Shown: one piece after another, positions 5,519 through 5,534 of the stretch | Position numbering within the stretch: the first letter of the stretch is position 1 | Layout: every line of letters starts with the position of its first letter | Assembly: GCA_947173755.1 (NCBI GenBank) | Contig: CAMWGM010000116.1 | Span: 1 to 5,534 of the forward strand | Length of the DNA stretch: 5,534 nt | Reading direction: 5' to 3' | Source of the DNA: an uncultured Muribaculaceae bacterium | Lineage (GTDB): Bacteria; Bacteroidota; Bacteroidia; Bacteroidales; Muribaculaceae | Notes under the pieces: model-generated | The model's input: only the letters and a program-made list of their open reading frames with translations | Told to the model about the DNA's origin: nothing | The model's database searches: none | Program-made: the position numbers and the translations under genes

Positions 5519-5521
5519 CTA
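5519..5521 (-). other. In-frame TAG that interrupts the glycoside hydrolase reading frame
   Basis: In the frame of the hydrolase, the minus strand upstream of ATG 5497 reads LANA, then TAG, then AEKEEVV and MEACGSVFRPAALF. The residues on both sides look like one continuous helix of the catalytic domain. A single base change from CAG (Gln) or AAG (Lys) would give TAG. This points to a nonsense mutation or a base error, but only 13 bases are visible beyond the stop. Confidence 0.55.
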
Positions 5522-5534
5522 GGCGTTGGCAAGA

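Noticed and set aside
5519..5521. Amber codon reassigned to glutamine, as in some gut phages
   Set aside because: The surroundings are chromosomal rather than phage-like and gene B appears to use TAG as a normal stop.

Overview
The window looks like chromosomal DNA from a member of the Bacteroidales (Bacteroidota). The clearest sign is a textbook Bacteroidota housekeeping promoter (TTTG, 20 nt, TACCTTTG) in front of an A-rich leader with almost no Shine-Dalgarno sequence. The glycoside hydrolase C-terminus with a fibronectin-III-like module and a carbohydrate-binding module, and the WG-repeat proteins, fit the same group. All convincing genes lie on the minus strand, so the window reads from right to left. 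I see no tRNA, rRNA, CRISPR array, transposase or phage gene.

Right edge (about 4416-5534): the C-terminal 339 residues of a large six-hairpin (alpha/alpha)6-type glycoside hydrolase, ending at a strong intrinsic terminator. The reading frame appears to continue upstream of the first available ATG but is cut by an in-frame TAG at 5519-5521. The gene may therefore be broken by a nonsense mutation, or the sequence may contain an error.

Middle (427-4250): a self-contained five-gene operon. It has a promoter at 4219-4250, preceded by a perfect 8-bp inverted repeat at 4265-4283. In transcription order the genes encode (A) a 68-residue small protein, (B) a 105-residue protein with a three-fold Y-N-x-x-G-G repeat, (C) a 168-residue protein that looks like an AAA+ ATPase core lacking its P-loop, (D) a 315-residue acidic protein with two tandem beta-grasp/ubiquitin-like units, and (E) a 526-residue protein built from about thirteen WG repeats. 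A and B overlap by one base (TAATG) and the other gaps are 18-56 bp. The operon ends at a 22-bp hairpin (427-475) whose four G-U pairs form only in minus-strand RNA. None of A-D has a function I can name. None of the five has a visible signal peptide or membrane segment, so the set is probably cytoplasmic. The mix of a ubiquitin-like scaffold, an ATPase-like protein without its nucleotide site, and beta-repeat proteins suggests a protein-interaction assembly rather than a metabolic pathway. That is inference.

Left edge (1-250): the first 83 residues of a second WG-repeat protein, also starting MAKK, which runs off the window. It follows the operon on the same strand, so the locus may continue there.
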